Source of the DNA: an uncultured Collinsella sp.
GTDB lineage: Bacteria; Actinomycetota; Coriobacteriia; Coriobacteriales; Coriobacteriaceae
Direction: 5' to 3'
DNA length: 33,623 bases
Assembly (NCBI GenBank): GCA_905207425.1
Contig: CAJLLB010000004.1
Span: 1 to 33,623, forward strand
A program made the position numbers and the translations under genes. The number at the start of each line of letters is the position of its first letter. Position 1 is the stretch's first letter. The notes below the pieces were generated by a model. It was given only the letters and a program-made list of their open reading frames with translations, searched no databases and was not told where the DNA came from. This document shows positions 8,196 through 16,777 of the stretch, piece by piece.

Positions 8196-9644
8196 ATGGC
8201 AGACATCGCATTCGAGAAGGACCTCTCCGTCGCCGAGACCGGCATCGAGGGCCTCAAGGTCGTCGACCTCGCCGTCCACGGCGACTCGCGCGGCTGGTTC
8301 AAGGAGAACTGGCAGCGCGCCAAGATGACCGCCCTGGGCATCCCGGACCTCCGCGTCGTCCAGAACAACGTCTCCTACAACGAGAAGAGGGGCGTCACCC
8401 GCGGCATTCACGCGGAGCCCTGGGATAAGTTCATCTCGGTGGCCCGCGGCTCGGTCTTCGGCGCCTGGGTGGACCTGCGCGAGGGCAGCGAGACCTTCGG
8501 CAAGGTGTTCACCTGCACGCTCGACCCGTCCAAGGCCATCTACGTCCCGCGCGGCGTGGGCAACTCCTTCCAGGCCCTGGAGGACGGCACCGCCTACACC
8601 TACCTGGTGGACGCCCACTGGTCGCTGGAGCTCAAGAGGACCTACACCTTCGTGAACCTCGCCGACCCCGAGCTCGCCATCGAGTGGCCCATCCCGCTGG
8701 AGGAGGCCACCGTCTCCGAGGCCGACCTCAACCACCCGATGCTGAGGGACGTCGTCCCCATGGCGCCCAAGAGGACGCTCGTCACCGGCTGCAACGGCCA
8801 GCTGGGCCGCGCGGTGCGCGCGCTCGCCGAGGAGCGCGGCGTGGCCAAGGACTTCGACTTCTGCGACATCGACACCTTCGACATGTCCGACCCGGCGGCC
8901 TACTCCAAGTACGACTGGTCGCTCTACGGCACCGTGATCAACTGCGGCGCCTACACGGCCGTGGATAAAGCCGAGACCCCCGAGGGCCGCGCCATCGCCT
9001 GGAAGGCCAACGCGACCGGGCCGGCCTTGCTCGCCCGCACCTGCGCCGGGCACGGGATCACGCTCGTCCACGTGTCCTCCGACTACGTCTTCGACGGCAC
9101 CGCCGAGGTCCACACGGAGGACGAGCCGTTCTCCCCGCTGTCCGTCTACGGCCAGACCAAGGCCGCCGGCGACATCGCCGTGGCCGGCTGCCCGCGCCAC
9201 TACATCATGCGCTCCAGCTGGGTCATCGGCGAGGGCCACAACTTCGTGAAGACCATGAAGGGGCTGTCCGACCGCGTAGCCGACCCGGAGGACAAGTTGG
9301 AGCAGGTCACCGTCGTGGACGACCAGCTGGGCCGCCTGACCTTCACGCGCGACATGGCGGAGGCCATCTTCCACGTGCTGGGGACGCACGCCCCCTACGG
9401 CACCTACGACTGCACCGGCTCCGGCGCCGTGAAGAGCTGGGCGGACATCGCCCGCGCCGTCTTCGAGGTCGCCAACGGCAACGGCGACAGGGTCGTGCCG
9501 GTATCGACCGCCGACTACTACGCGAGCGCCGCGGGCCCCATCGCCCCGCGCCCGACCCACTCCGCGCTCGACCTTTCCAGGCTCGAGTCGGTTGGGTTCC
9601 ATATGCCCGACTGGGAGGAAGAGCTAAAACTTCATTTTGATTAG
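8196..9644 (+). CDS. rfbCD: Fused dTDP-4-dehydrorhamnose 3,5-epimerase / dTDP-4-dehydrorhamnose reductase
   Basis: 482 residues carrying the last two steps of dTDP-L-rhamnose synthesis. Residues 1-185 form an RmlC-like cupin with RGIHAEP (His72 at the catalytic position) and VPRGVGNSFQALEDGT. Residues about 193-482 are an RmlD-type reductase with TGCNGQLGRAV (198-208), INCGAYTAVDKAE, VSSDYVFDG, and Tyr318/Lys322 in VYGQTKAAGD. Such fusions are known in Actinomycetota. In the cupin half, the Tyr-Tyr pair usual near position 138 reads His-Trp (141-142), and the loop after the active His is shorter than in RmlC. ATG 8196 has AGGAG ten bases upstream; an upstream GTG at 8136 adds sequence unlike the family. 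Confidence 0.95.
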   Translation: MADIAFEKDLSVAETGIEGLKVVDLAVHGDSRGWFKENWQRAKMTALGIPDLRVVQNNVSYNEKRGVTRGIHAEPWDKFISVARGSVFGAWVDLREGSETFGKVFTCTLDPSKAIYVPRGVGNSFQALEDGTAYTYLVDAHWSLELKRTYTFVNLADPELAIEWPIPLEEATVSEADLNHPMLRDVVPMAPKRTLVTGCNGQLGRAVRALAEERGVAKDFDFCDIDTFDMSDPAAYSKYDWSLYGTVINCGAYTAVDKAETPEGRAIAWKANATGPALLARTCAGHGITLVHVSSDYVFDGTAEVHTEDEPFSPLSVYGQTKAAGDIAVAGCPRHYIMRSSWVIGEGHNFVKTMKGLSDRVADPEDKLEQVTVVDDQLGRLTFTRDMAEAIFHVLGTHAPYGTYDCTGSGAVKSWADIARAVFEVANGNGDRVVPVSTADYYASAAGPIAPRPTHSALDLSRLESVGFHMPDWEEELKLHFD

Positions 9645-9656
9645 ATGCCTTTAGTA

Positions 9657-9697
9657 CATTGTTTGCATTCTTAAAATCAGTGAGAATGCAAACAATG
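9657..9697 (+). repeat. 15-bp perfect inverted repeat (stem-loop)
   Basis: Arms 9657-9671 and 9683-9697 (arm CATTGTTTGCATTCT) pair perfectly around an 11-nt loop. No T run follows, so it is not a standard intrinsic terminator. It lies between the rfbCD stop and the first GlfT2-like gene, exactly where base composition changes from very GC-rich to AT-rich. It may stabilise mRNA ends, act as a weak terminator, or mark an old junction. Confidence 0.8.
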
Positions 9698-9755
9698 CCA
9701 TGGGCATTTATGCCATTTTGCCAAGTTGCACCAGGAATTTTTTGGATGGTTTTCA

Positions 9756-11636
9756 ATGCATTTTAAACTTGCAAATTTGATTTTTAACGGATCTGATGCG
9801 ATGTTGCAGTATCCATTGCTTTGCTATAGGGCAACGGAGGGTCTTGTTATTCCAACTTCGAATGACGCTATTGAAATCATGAAATCGACCAATGTTGATT
9901 TCACAACATATTTTAATGCGCTATCCATTTATAAGTGGCGAAAATACACTACTGCAAAGGCGTTTTATCTTCATATCGAGTATTGCGGCTCCGCCTTAAC
10001 GCTTCAGCAGACGTATGCAAATAATTATTCTTGGATTCCTTCTACAATTGATGGCTCTGCGGTTAGTTTGCAACGATCCGATGAATGGAGTACGGCTGAA
10101 ATCGAACTCTCCCTTTGTGAGGGAGAGATTCTGCACGCTTTTAATATCAGTACTGAAGGCCCTGTTAATATTCGGAATGCGTATTATTATTGCGATTGTG
10201 AAGAACTGGATATTCATCCAGTTGAGCTAGCGCTTGCAACTACTACGTTTAAAAAAGAAGACTATATTGTCCGTAACGTATCTCTTTTACAAAAGAACAT
10301 TATTGATTCTGATGAAGAGATTGCTGATCATTTCCACGTACACATTATTGATAATGGCCGTTCGCTGAATAGTGCAAACCTGGATTCATCGCGTGTTACT
10401 GTTCATCCAAATCCTAATGTCGGCGGGTCTGGTGGTTTTGCTCGGGGGATGATTGAGTCACTTGAGCAGAATCCTAAAGCGACTCATGTTCTCCTGATGG
10501 ACGATGATGTCGAGGTTCTTCCCGAGAGTTTTATCCGCACTTTCAACCTGCTCTCTCTTCTCAAAGAAGAATATGCTGAGGCCTTTTTATCGGGTGCTAT
10601 GATGAGCTTGGAAGAGCCCAATTTGCGTACCGAGGATTTAGGGTTCTTTACTGCTAAGGGAACTTTTTCTCCCCTTAAGCCTGCAGGCTATATGACCTCA
10701 CTTCATGATGTCGTTGAGACCGAGATATATAAGGCCCCAACTGGCCTTTATGAGGACACTGCCCAACAGTATGCTGGCTGGTGGTATTGCGTTATACCTA
10801 CCGCAACGATTGAACGTGAGGGGTTGCCCTTGCCCTTATTTGTTCGTTCTGATGATGCTGAGTATGCGCTTCGTTGCAAACCCAAGTTCATGTCCATGAA
10901 TGGTATTTGCGTTTGGCATAATTCCTTTAAGTTTAAGTATAGTGCTGCCGTGGAGCGTTATCAGGTAAGCCGAAATACGCTAATCAGTCAGGCGACAACT
11001 GGCGCTGCGCCTCTCTCTGATTTTCTTTATGAGATTCGTCGTGAAGTTGAGCTCGACTTGAAGAAATTTAATTACGATGAAGCTGCTCTTGCCGTAAAAG
11101 GTCTTGAAGATTTTTTGAGAGGTCCGGAGTGGATTTCTCATCCTGTCGCTGAATCCCGTTTTATGGCGGCAAATCGTGAAAGGGAACAATTGATTCCCAT
11201 CGAGCAGCTCATCCCTCAGGCACAAGAATTGGGTGTCGACTTGACGCAACTGACTTTTGGCAATTTGAGCCTTGGGGGCGACAGGTCTAGGCTGCAGGCA
11301 TTTAAGGATTATCTGACCATTAATGGCCACCGTTTTGTTAACGACTCCGTTAAACGTAACGGTAGGGTTGCTGTTATTGATGCTGCGGGATGGGTTTATC
11401 CCGCAGGTAAAATCAGGGATGTTGACACGCTTATTGTGGTAGATATGCCTAATAAAAAGGGTGCCATTAGACATATGGATAAGAAGCGATTCAAAGAGGT
11501 TTGGAGTCGTTTTCGTAAAGCCGAGAAGGAATTCAAGCGTAACAAAGATAAGATTTATACCGAATACGCTTCGTATAGAGATGTCTTTACTTCGATCGAT
11601 TTCTGGAAACAGTATTTGAAAGAGGCGTCGGAGTAG
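9756..11636 (+). CDS. GlfT2-like galactofuranosyltransferase (first copy)
   Basis: 626 residues, close to mycobacterial GlfT2 (about 637), which polymerises galactofuranose from UDP-Galf at the cytoplasmic membrane face. The N-terminal beta domain spans roughly residues 1-150. The GT-A core has TTTFKKEDYIVRN, NPNVGGSGGFARGM (219-232), the DDD metal site in LLMDDDVEV (249-251), GWWY (Trp342-343), SDDAEY (365-370, catalytic acidic region) and VWH with His388. A helical C-terminal part follows. ATG 9756 is chosen because it aligns with the start of the second copy (MHFKLAN against MQFKLAN). A/T-rich codons contrast with rfbCD. UDP-Galf would be supplied by glf in this window. Confidence 0.9.
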   Translation: MHFKLANLIFNGSDAMLQYPLLCYRATEGLVIPTSNDAIEIMKSTNVDFTTYFNALSIYKWRKYTTAKAFYLHIEYCGSALTLQQTYANNYSWIPSTIDGSAVSLQRSDEWSTAEIELSLCEGEILHAFNISTEGPVNIRNAYYYCDCEELDIHPVELALATTTFKKEDYIVRNVSLLQKNIIDSDEEIADHFHVHIIDNGRSLNSANLDSSRVTVHPNPNVGGSGGFARGMIESLEQNPKATHVLLMDDDVEVLPESFIRTFNLLSLLKEEYAEAFLSGAMMSLEEPNLRTEDLGFFTAKGTFSPLKPAGYMTSLHDVVETEIYKAPTGLYEDTAQQYAGWWYCVIPTATIEREGLPLPLFVRSDDAEYALRCKPKFMSMNGICVWHNSFKFKYSAAVERYQVSRNTLISQATTGAAPLSDFLYEIRREVELDLKKFNYDEAALAVKGLEDFLRGPEWISHPVAESRFMAANREREQLIPIEQLIPQAQELGVDLTQLTFGNLSLGGDRSRLQAFKDYLTINGHRFVNDSVKRNGRVAVIDAAGWVYPAGKIRDVDTLIVVDMPNKKGAIRHMDKKRFKEVWSRFRKAEKEFKRNKDKIYTEYASYRDVFTSIDFWKQYLKEASE

Positions 11637-11644
11637 TCTTCATG

Positions 11645-11680
11645 TGAGTGGGTTTCAAGGTGGGACCCACTCATTCTTTT
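11645..11680 (+). terminator. Intrinsic terminator after the first GlfT2-like gene
   Basis: A 9-bp perfect stem (11645-11653 with 11665-11673, arm TGAGTGGGT) is followed by TTCTTTT. It would reduce transcription into licD unless the LoaP-type antiterminator acts. Confidence 0.75.
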
Positions 11681-11735
11681 GTATCATATGAGTAATTGTG
11701 CTTCGTTCATTGTTTGTCGTTGCGAAGGTTAAGCC

Positions 11736-12923
11736 ATGTCCTTGCTTTCTACTATTAAAAAGATCCTCCCTGGCTCATCCCGATCGTTGCATGCTATGCA
11801 TGAGGATATGGACCGTCGTTTTGACGAGGTTTTCGCCCGTATTGAGCAGGCCGATAACGGTATCAATATGAATATCAATTACAAATTCGATACTCGGCTA
11901 TTTCCAGAAATTGAATTGCTCAAGCAACGCCAACAAAGTCTGTCAGAACAAATGAGGCTTCGCTTTGAATTGTTAGCGCGACGTGCGTACCCCGATCTCA
12001 CCCCTTTTGAGCTCCGTTGCAAAATCTTTGATGCATTACCCGACGCCGAGGGTGATATTCGATTGATGCAGCAGGCAAACGCGGCCTTGATGAGTAAGCT
12101 AGACGCGATTTGTGTTGCCAATAATATTCAATACTGGCTTTCTTATGGTTCTCTTGTTGGCACCTTGTCTCGATCGGGTTTTATTCCTTGGGACGACGAT
12201 ATTGATATCTGCATGCTTAGGTCCGATGTGGATAAGCTCACTGCCGCTTTAATAGACGACCCTGAATATCAAATCACCCTCGTATATGACTGGTTTGTAA
12301 AGTGTCGTCAAGTTCGCTTTTGTTCAACTAATTCGCTTATACCTTGTTTTGTGGACATTTCGATTTACGACCGGGCGGCCGAGAATTCCAAGCGCGCGAA
12401 CGATCAACTTAGGCAACTCAGAATTGAGCTTATGGATTTCTTTGACAAAAATGAACGTGAGTTTAGTTTTTGGAAAGATAATCCTTGGATGGTTCATCCA
12501 CACAGTGGGCTTAGCGTGCAGTGCGGAGATGTTGACTTGGAAGCTCAGAGAACAGTTGTTTCTTCTGCGGAGATTGATCTTGTCCAGAGCGTATTCGATT
12601 CGTTTAATGAAAAGGCTCATGATCTAGGTTTGTTAACCGATGAGTCTCGTGGTGATTTTGCATACGCGATTGATAACGTTTTTGATGCCCCTAAACGTAA
12701 AATAATTTGGGACCGCAACGATATCCTTTCCGTAAGAAAGCATCCGTTTGACAGCTTCTCTTTTTTGGTTCCCGCGAAAGCGGAAAAGGTCGCTGATGAT
12801 TGCTATCCTGGATGGCCTTACATGCCAATGGACATCTGTGGGCATGATCATTTTGCAAAGGATGTTTTGTCTGATCCCGATGTTCGCTCCGCGATGGCAA
12901 AGTTTGTCGACGAATGTAATTAG
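11736..12923 (+). CDS. LicD family phosphotransferase
   Basis: 395 residues. The nucleotidyltransferase-like LicD core has IQYWLSYGSLVGTLSRSGF followed by IPWDDDIDICM, with the acidic site WDDDID at 152-157. LicD proteins attach phosphocholine or a similar phosphoryl group to surface sugars; the exact group here is unknown, and no choline kinase or cytidylyltransferase genes are nearby. The first 90 residues are charged and probably helical, possibly a coiled coil. GAAGG (11724-11728) precedes the ATG by seven bases. It sits between the two GlfT2-like genes, which suggests that it decorates the galactofuranose-containing glycan. Confidence 0.85.
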   Translation: MSLLSTIKKILPGSSRSLHAMHEDMDRRFDEVFARIEQADNGINMNINYKFDTRLFPEIELLKQRQQSLSEQMRLRFELLARRAYPDLTPFELRCKIFDALPDAEGDIRLMQQANAALMSKLDAICVANNIQYWLSYGSLVGTLSRSGFIPWDDDIDICMLRSDVDKLTAALIDDPEYQITLVYDWFVKCRQVRFCSTNSLIPCFVDISIYDRAAENSKRANDQLRQLRIELMDFFDKNEREFSFWKDNPWMVHPHSGLSVQCGDVDLEAQRTVVSSAEIDLVQSVFDSFNEKAHDLGLLTDESRGDFAYAIDNVFDAPKRKIIWDRNDILSVRKHPFDSFSFLVPAKAEKVADDCYPGWPYMPMDICGHDHFAKDVLSDPDVRSAMAKFVDECN

Positions 12924-12955
12924 TAGTTACAACGGCTTTGATTAAGGTATTTAAA

Positions 12956-14797
12956 ATGCAGTTTAAACTTGCGAATGTTGTACTTAAAGTTGAAAAGCAT
13001 GCAAAGGATTTTCCCGAACTCTACTATCGCGTGCTCTCCGGTGGTGCTTCGTATGATGACGATATACATTCACTTCATGTCAATGGACACGTTGACTTTC
13101 TGACGTATGTGAATGGCCTATCTGCTGGCAAATGGCATCAGTATGCGTCTGTTGGCGGCGTTGTCTTGCATATGGCTTTATTTGGCAGGGGCCGGGTTGT
13201 CGTTCATGGAGTGAGATCTAGCGAGCTGAATCCTGTCGAGCTTAAATCGAATCCTTTTGATGGCAATGAAATTGATCCTTGCGTTCTCGATATTGATATC
13301 GATACAACCGGCTACGACTTGATCGGTTTTAGGATTGAGAGTGATGAGGGCTATTCCGTAGACCTCTTGAACGCCTCTTATCTGACTGATGTTCCTGAGG
13401 ACTCAATTAACCAGATCAATCTTGCTCTTTCTACTACTACATTTAAGAATGAGCAGTACATTCTTCCGAATATTGAACTCGTTAAAGCGGGCATCTCCAA
13501 AGAGGACGGTCCGATTCGCGACCACTTCCACATGTTTGTCGTCGACAATGGACAGACGCTCGATTCTGCATCACTTTCCGATGAGCTAGTCACCGTGCTC
13601 CCGAATCCCAATACGGGCGGTTCGGGAGGATTCGCACGTGGAATGATGGCGGCTACTGAAACTCCTGATCAGTACACTCACATCATTTTGATGGATGACG
13701 ATGTCTCTATTATGCCCGAGAGTTTGATCCGCACGTTCAATCTCCTCTCTCTTGCTAAAGGCAAGTATAAGGATGCCTTTATTAACGGCGCCATGCTCTC
13801 AATGGAGGACCCTACTCGTCAGTTCGAGGATGTCTCGTATGTGGCGACCACTGGTGCCTATCGTCGCGTAAAAGAGGACTTGAATGTTGGCAAGCTGTCC
13901 GACATCCTCGAAAATGAACGCACGAACGTTGAAGTTGATCAGGCCTATGGGGCTTGGTGGTATAGCTGCATTCCGGTGAAGGCTATCGAAAAGAACGGCC
14001 TTCCCATGCCTTTCTTTATCCGCTGCGACGACGTTGAGTTTGGCATGCGCAATAAGCCTGTCTACATGACCATGAATTGCATTTGCGTGTGGCATGCAAG
14101 CTTTGAGGGGCGTTTCCGCGCTTCGGTTGACTGCTACCAGTACTTCCGCAACTTCTTTGCCATGATTTCACTCGATGATTGTGCTGATGAGAAAATGTTT
14201 GTCCTTCGTATTCAGCGAGGGGTACGTCAGAACTTGCGCGATATGGATTATCAGGCTGCTGAGTTTATCCTTGATGGCTTTGAGGACTATCTGCGCGGCC
14301 CTGAGTATCTCCAGAAGCTTGATGGCGCCGCGACGATGATTGGTAAGGGTAAGTTAAACGAAAAGCTGATTCCTGTTTCCGAAATGGATCCAGAGCTTCT
14401 TCGCAAGGCTGGGGTTACGGAGCAAGTGCTCGCTAATGTTAATCTGGAATTCCATCCTTCGAAATTTATGAAGTATTGGAGATCTATTCCTTACGACAAA
14501 CACTATCTTCCCGATGCGCTGTTGCGCGGAAAGCCCGGCTATGCAGTTAAGAATGGCAGCTGTACGCTTGAAGGCAATTCGACGCGTTGCAAGACGCTGG
14601 TATTTCTTGATCCGACCCGCGAGAAGGGGTCGGTCCGCACGATGGATCGGGCGCGGTTCAAGAGTATTCGCCGCCGAGAGCACGAACTGATGGCGCGCTA
14701 TCGTAAAGAGGGCAAGAGCGTCAGGGGGGCATGGAAAGATGCCATGCCGTACATGACTTCGCGAGAGTTTTGGGAACAGTATTTAGGTCTGAAATAA
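12956..14797 (+). CDS. GlfT2-like galactofuranosyltransferase (second copy)
   Basis: 613 residues, a diverged paralogue of the gene at 9756-11636. Shared marks are MQFKLAN, TTTFKNEQYILPN, NPNTGGSGGFARGM (217-230), DDD at 247-249, AWWY (Trp334-335), CDDVEF (357-362), VWH with His380, and a similar last block ending FWEQYL. In characterised actinobacterial systems two Galf transferases split the work into initiation and polymerisation with alternating linkages. That division is only a hypothesis here, since both copies look like the polymerising GlfT2 type. ATG 12956 follows AAGG by eight bases; a TTG at 12938 in the same frame is less likely. Its TAA lies inside the terminator stem shared with the facing gene. 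Confidence 0.9.
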   Translation: MQFKLANVVLKVEKHAKDFPELYYRVLSGGASYDDDIHSLHVNGHVDFLTYVNGLSAGKWHQYASVGGVVLHMALFGRGRVVVHGVRSSELNPVELKSNPFDGNEIDPCVLDIDIDTTGYDLIGFRIESDEGYSVDLLNASYLTDVPEDSINQINLALSTTTFKNEQYILPNIELVKAGISKEDGPIRDHFHMFVVDNGQTLDSASLSDELVTVLPNPNTGGSGGFARGMMAATETPDQYTHIILMDDDVSIMPESLIRTFNLLSLAKGKYKDAFINGAMLSMEDPTRQFEDVSYVATTGAYRRVKEDLNVGKLSDILENERTNVEVDQAYGAWWYSCIPVKAIEKNGLPMPFFIRCDDVEFGMRNKPVYMTMNCICVWHASFEGRFRASVDCYQYFRNFFAMISLDDCADEKMFVLRIQRGVRQNLRDMDYQAAEFILDGFEDYLRGPEYLQKLDGAATMIGKGKLNEKLIPVSEMDPELLRKAGVTEQVLANVNLEFHPSKFMKYWRSIPYDKHYLPDALLRGKPGYAVKNGSCTLEGNSTRCKTLVFLDPTREKGSVRTMDRARFKSIRRREHELMARYRKEGKSVRGAWKDAMPYMTSREFWEQYLGLK

Positions 14798-14834
14798 GAA
14801 GAGGTCCGGATTAAGTCCGGACCTCTTCTTATTT
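14796..14834. terminator. Bidirectional terminator between convergent genes
   Basis: A 15-bp perfect stem (14796-14810 with 14816-14830, arm AAGAAGAGGTCCGGA) has a 5-nt loop TTAAG and is followed by ATTTT. The TAA of the plus-strand gene (14795-14797) and the TAA of the minus-strand gene (14829-14831) both overlap the stem ends. Confidence 0.85.
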
Positions 14835-15758
14835 TGAATAGGTTTTATAGGCTTGTAACTCCCATTGTTTTCTTTCGACTTTTGCAACTGAGTCGAGGAT
14901 TAGTCCCGTTGCTAGGCTCAACCCACACAGGAACATGAATGAGGCCGCAAGTATGGCCGTGGGGAAGCGGGGGACTAAGCCGGTTTGGAAGTACTCCACA
15001 ACAATTGGAATTCCGAGGGCAAGGCCTATGATGGCGAAGATGAGCGCTATAAGAGTAAAGAACTTGAGCGGACGATAGTCTTTAAAGAGCGTTCCAATCA
15101 TTGCGATGACCTTGATGCCGTCGCTAACGGTGTTGAGCTTGGACTCGGAGCCTGCGGGCCGATCGCGATACTCCACCGGCACGTCTTTAATTCGCCAGCG
15201 GTGATCGACAGCGTGGATGGAGAGCTCGGTCTCAATCTGGAAGCCCTCGCTCAAAACGGGGAAGGTCTTGACGAAGGGTCTGCTCATGGCTCGGTAGCCG
15301 GTCATCACGTCGTCAAAGCTGTAGCCGTAAATCCACTTGATCATGGCGCGAACAAGATTGTTGCCAAAGCCGTGGAAGGCCCTCTTGTTCTCTTCGGCAT
15401 AGGTGCCGTTTGACAGGCGATCGCCAACGGTCATATCGGCTTCGCCGTTAAGGATGGGCTCGCAAAGCGCCTTTGCCGCCTCGGCGGGGTAAGTGTCGTC
15501 TCCATCAACCATTAGATAGCATTCGGCGTCGACATCACGGAACATTTGGCGGCACACGTTGCCTTTGCCCTGTCTGGGCTCGTGGCGCACCGTGGCACCG
15601 TGCTGCTTGGCGATTTGCGAAGTGCCATCAGACGAGTTGTTGTCATATACAAAGACGGTTGCACCGGGTAACTCTCGATGAAAATCGTCGACAACTTTGC
15701 CAATCGTCAGCGCTTCGTTGTAGCAGGGGATTATGACGACGGTATTCGAATAGTCCAT
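14829..15758 (-). CDS. Family 2 glycosyltransferase with C-terminal membrane helices (DPM1/GtrB-like)
   Basis: 309 residues. The GT-A domain has VVIIPCYNEALTIGKVV, VYDNNSSDGT and the metal site MVDGDDTYP (about 83-91). Two hydrophobic segments follow at about 231-256 and 264-288. This is the layout of dolichol- or undecaprenyl-phosphate sugar synthases, which load a single sugar onto a lipid carrier for use outside the cell. AAAGGAGGTCC gives a near-perfect ribosome site six bases before the ATG. It is the only minus-strand gene within the polysaccharide locus and so is transcribed apart from it. Substrate and acceptor are not known. Confidence 0.88.
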   Translation of the reverse strand: MDYSNTVVIIPCYNEALTIGKVVDDFHRELPGATVFVYDNNSSDGTSQIAKQHGATVRHEPRQGKGNVCRQMFRDVDAECYLMVDGDDTYPAEAAKALCEPILNGEADMTVGDRLSNGTYAEENKRAFHGFGNNLVRAMIKWIYGYSFDDVMTGYRAMSRPFVKTFPVLSEGFQIETELSIHAVDHRWRIKDVPVEYRDRPAGSESKLNTVSDGIKVIAMIGTLFKDYRPLKFFTLIALIFAIIGLALGIPIVVEYFQTGLVPRFPTAILAASFMFLCGLSLATGLILDSVAKVERKQWELQAYKTYSK

Positions 15759-15791
15759 GTAGGACCTCCTTTAATGAATCAACGGGTCGAA

Positions 15792-15882
15792 AGTATACCT
15801 ATCGTCTGCCCCTTTGATTAGATATGGGTTAGTTCTCCAGATTTGTTGCGGTGAGTTATCGTCAACGTGGGAGGGCTATACT
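15792..15882. promoter_or_regulatory. Divergent promoter region between the GT2 and wzm genes
   Basis: TATACT occurs on the plus strand (15877-15882) towards wzm and on the minus strand (15797-15792) towards the GT2 gene. Neither has a good -35 hexamer at standard spacing, so these are weak candidates. The divergent gene arrangement requires at least two promoters in this 161-base gap. Confidence 0.35.
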
Positions 15883-15919
15883 TTCCACTGTTATGTTTTA
15901 CGAGACAAGGAGATGGTCC

Positions 15920-16765
15920 GTGGCTGACAACGTAGAGAGTCAGAAAGCGGTGGCTAAACCGGCCTCTCACGCTAAAAATGATTTTGAAAAGGACAAGTTC
16001 ATTCTTAAGCAGCTTGTCACCAAAGATTTTAAGATTAAATATCGTCGCAGTGTTCTGGGTGTGGCATGGTCCGTGCTTAACCCGCTGCTGATGATGATTG
16101 TTATGTCGATCGTGTTTTCGACAATCTTCGCGCAAGGTCGCAATGGTTCTATTACGCCCGAAATGTATCCGCTTTACTTGATCGTCGGTAACGTGACGTT
16201 CTCTGTCATGTCCGAGTCGACGAACCAAGCGCTTATGTCCATCATTTGGGCTTCCTCTCTGCTTAAGAAGGTTAAGGTGCACCGTTGGGTCTTTCCGGTG
16301 CAGAAGGTGCTGTTCTCGCTCGTTAACTTCGCCTTCTCTTTGGTTGCCGTCGCCTTGGTTATGCTTTGGTTCCACGTGCTTCCCACCTGGCATTTAATTC
16401 TGCTGCCGGTTTGCTTGCTCCTGCTCATGTGTTTCTGCATGGGCTTGGGCATGATGCTGTCTGCGCTGGCGGTTTTTTTCCGCGATGTTATGCACCTGTG
16501 GACCGTTGTTATCACGGCCTGGATGTATCTGACGCCGATTTTCTGGACAACCGACTTCATTAGCCAAATGGCACATTGGATCCAGGTCCTTGTGGTTGTG
16601 AATCCCATGTACAACTACCTCCAGTTTATGCGTGATATCTTCCTGTTTAATACCGTGCCTTCTGCGCTTACCTTTGGGCTGTGTGTTGTTTGGGCTATTC
16701 TTGCTCTTGCTATTGGTTACGCCGTCTTTCACAAGACCGAGCACAAGTTTATCCTCTACATCTAA
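15920..16765 (+). CDS. wzm: Polysaccharide ABC exporter, permease (Wzm/TagG type)
   Basis: 281 residues with about six hydrophobic segments and the family's opening pattern, in which a soluble N-terminus leads into LVTKDFKIKYRRSVLGVAWS followed by VLNPLLMMIVM. It forms the membrane channel that moves lipid-linked glycan out of the cytoplasm together with the adjacent ATPase. I place the start at GTG 15920 because AAGGAG (15907-15912) lies seven bases upstream. Longer frames from ATG 15893 or GTG 15851 lack ribosome sites, and 15851 would overlap the candidate promoter. The stop TAA is part of the AAGGAG used by wzt, so the pair is an operon. Confidence 0.92.
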   Translation: MADNVESQKAVAKPASHAKNDFEKDKFILKQLVTKDFKIKYRRSVLGVAWSVLNPLLMMIVMSIVFSTIFAQGRNGSITPEMYPLYLIVGNVTFSVMSESTNQALMSIIWASSLLKKVKVHRWVFPVQKVLFSLVNFAFSLVAVALVMLWFHVLPTWHLILLPVCLLLLMCFCMGLGMMLSALAVFFRDVMHLWTVVITAWMYLTPIFWTTDFISQMAHWIQVLVVVNPMYNYLQFMRDIFLFNTVPSALTFGLCVVWAILALAIGYAVFHKTEHKFILYI

Positions 16766-16777
16766 GGAGTGCTGCTC

